Made by a program: the position numbers and the translations under genes. Below the pieces are notes generated by a model. That model saw nothing but the letters and a program-made list of their open reading frames with translations. It was not told where the DNA came from and ran no database searches. A stretch of 7,036 bases of DNA from Lachnospiraceae bacterium (GTDB taxonomy: Bacteria; Bacillota; Clostridia; Lachnospirales; Lachnospiraceae). The DNA is taken from the NCBI GenBank assembly GCA_017613225.1, contig JAGAEH010000002.1, positions 1 to 7,036 on the forward strand, read 5' to 3'. Numbering within the stretch: position 1 is the stretch's first letter; each line of letters opens with the position of its first letter. Below, in pieces: positions 6,613-7,036 of this stretch.

Positions 6613-7036
6613 TTAGTTGTTGGCGTTCATGTCGTAGGCGACGTAGCAGACCTGGGTCTCCAGGAACTCCTCTAAGCCGTGCTCGCCGTCGTCGCCGCCA
6701 AGGCCGGACTGGCGTACGCCTGCGTGGAAGCCCTGGAAGGCCTCGAAGTGCTTGCGGTTGACGTAGGTCTCGCCGAACTTGATCTCGTTCATCGCACGCA
6801 TCATCGTATCGGTGTTGGTGGTGTGGATGGAGGAGGTCAGGCCGTAGACGCTGTCGTTGGCATACTCGATGGCTTCGTCAAGGGTCTTGAAGGTCATGAT
6901 GGGCAGGACCGGTCCGAAGATCTCATCGCGCATCACAGGCATATCCTGAGTGCAGTTGATCAGCATGGTGGGCTCATAGTAGAAGCCCTTGCCGTTCACG
7001 GTAGCTCTGTGGCCGCCGCATACCAGCGTAGCGCCG
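6613..7036 (-). CDS. aldA: AldA-type aldehyde dehydrogenase (lactaldehyde/glycolaldehyde dehydrogenase), C-terminal 140 residues, 5' part outside window
   Basis: NAD-dependent aldehyde dehydrogenase; the E. coli AldA relative oxidises L-lactaldehyde and glycolaldehyde to lactate and glycolate in fucose, rhamnose and glycol breakdown. About the last 30 percent of a protein of roughly 480 residues is visible, so the catalytic Cys and Glu lie outside. Visible landmarks are GKGFYYEPT, the cofactor-region motif EIFGPVLP (6901-6924), NDSVYGLTSSI, FGETYVNR with GETYVNR at 6754-6774, and FHAGVRQSGLGG. The stretch from GETYVNR to the end follows the C-terminus of E. coli AldA as I remember it (GETYINRENFEAMQGFHAG, then HGLHEYLQTQVVY), closer than to other aldehyde dehydrogenase subfamilies. 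A short extra end, YDMNANN, precedes the TAA stop. It lies upstream of the Ldh_2 gene, probably in one operon. The subfamily call is good; the true substrate in this organism is inferred. Confidence 0.88.
   Translation of the reverse strand, partial: GATLVCGGHRATVNGKGFYYEPTMLINCTQDMPVMRDEIFGPVLPIMTFKTLDEAIEYANDSVYGLTSSIHTTNTDTMMRAMNEIKFGETYVNRKHFEAFQGFHAGVRQSGLGGDDGEHGLEEFLETQVCYVAYDMNANN

Noticed and set aside
5403..6761. A 452-codon plus-strand open frame opposite the Ldh_2 and aldA genes.
   Set aside because: It is an antisense shadow: it runs through the terminator side and both real genes, has low-complexity His/Gly/Val composition and shows no recognisable family.

Overview
The window is a GC-rich, tightly packed stretch of bacterial chromosome, probably from an anaerobic member of the Clostridia, most likely Lachnospiraceae-like. 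The evidence is the Der protein style (TAVERADVV, DKTSKEFENK, KPPTFVIF), the der-plsY gene pair, a clostridial-type peptide-family substrate-binding lipoprotein, and a YitT membrane protein. The taxonomic call is inference from remembered family sequences. Codon third positions are strongly G/C, which leaves very long meaningless open frames on the strands opposite the real genes.

Left block, plus strand, about 1-5346: five genes in one direction, probably one transcription unit. They are der (3' part only, ribosome-assembly GTPase), plsY (acyl-phosphate:glycerol-3-phosphate acyltransferase), a large substrate-binding lipoprotein of the SBP_bac_5 family, a YitT/DUF161-DUF2179 membrane protein, and rnhA (ribonuclease HI). 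der/plsY and yitT/rnhA each overlap by 4 bases (ATGA), plsY and the lipoprotein gene are 12 bases apart, and the lipoprotein gene and yitT are 33 bases apart. No promoter is visible between them. The lipoprotein gene is an orphan in this window: no ABC permease or ATPase gene lies beside it. It has Thr/Glu/Ala-rich tracts at both ends of the mature protein.

Right block, minus strand, 7036-5418: the 3' part of an AldA-type (lactaldehyde/glycolaldehyde) dehydrogenase gene, then a complete Ldh_2-family (malate/L-lactate type) oxidoreductase gene. The two are probably an operon for NAD-linked oxidation of a small hydroxy-aldehyde by way of a 2-hydroxy acid. A strong hairpin sits between them, and a clear intrinsic terminator for this strand lies in the convergent gap after the Ldh_2 gene.

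The annotated genes are ordinary families, and I see no CRISPR array, RNA gene, mobile element or obvious new system. The observations most worth checking are the orphan lipoprotein with its C-terminal tail, a possible RNA switch over the yitT start, the aldA/Ldh_2 intercistronic hairpin, and the substrate of the aldA/Ldh_2 pair.
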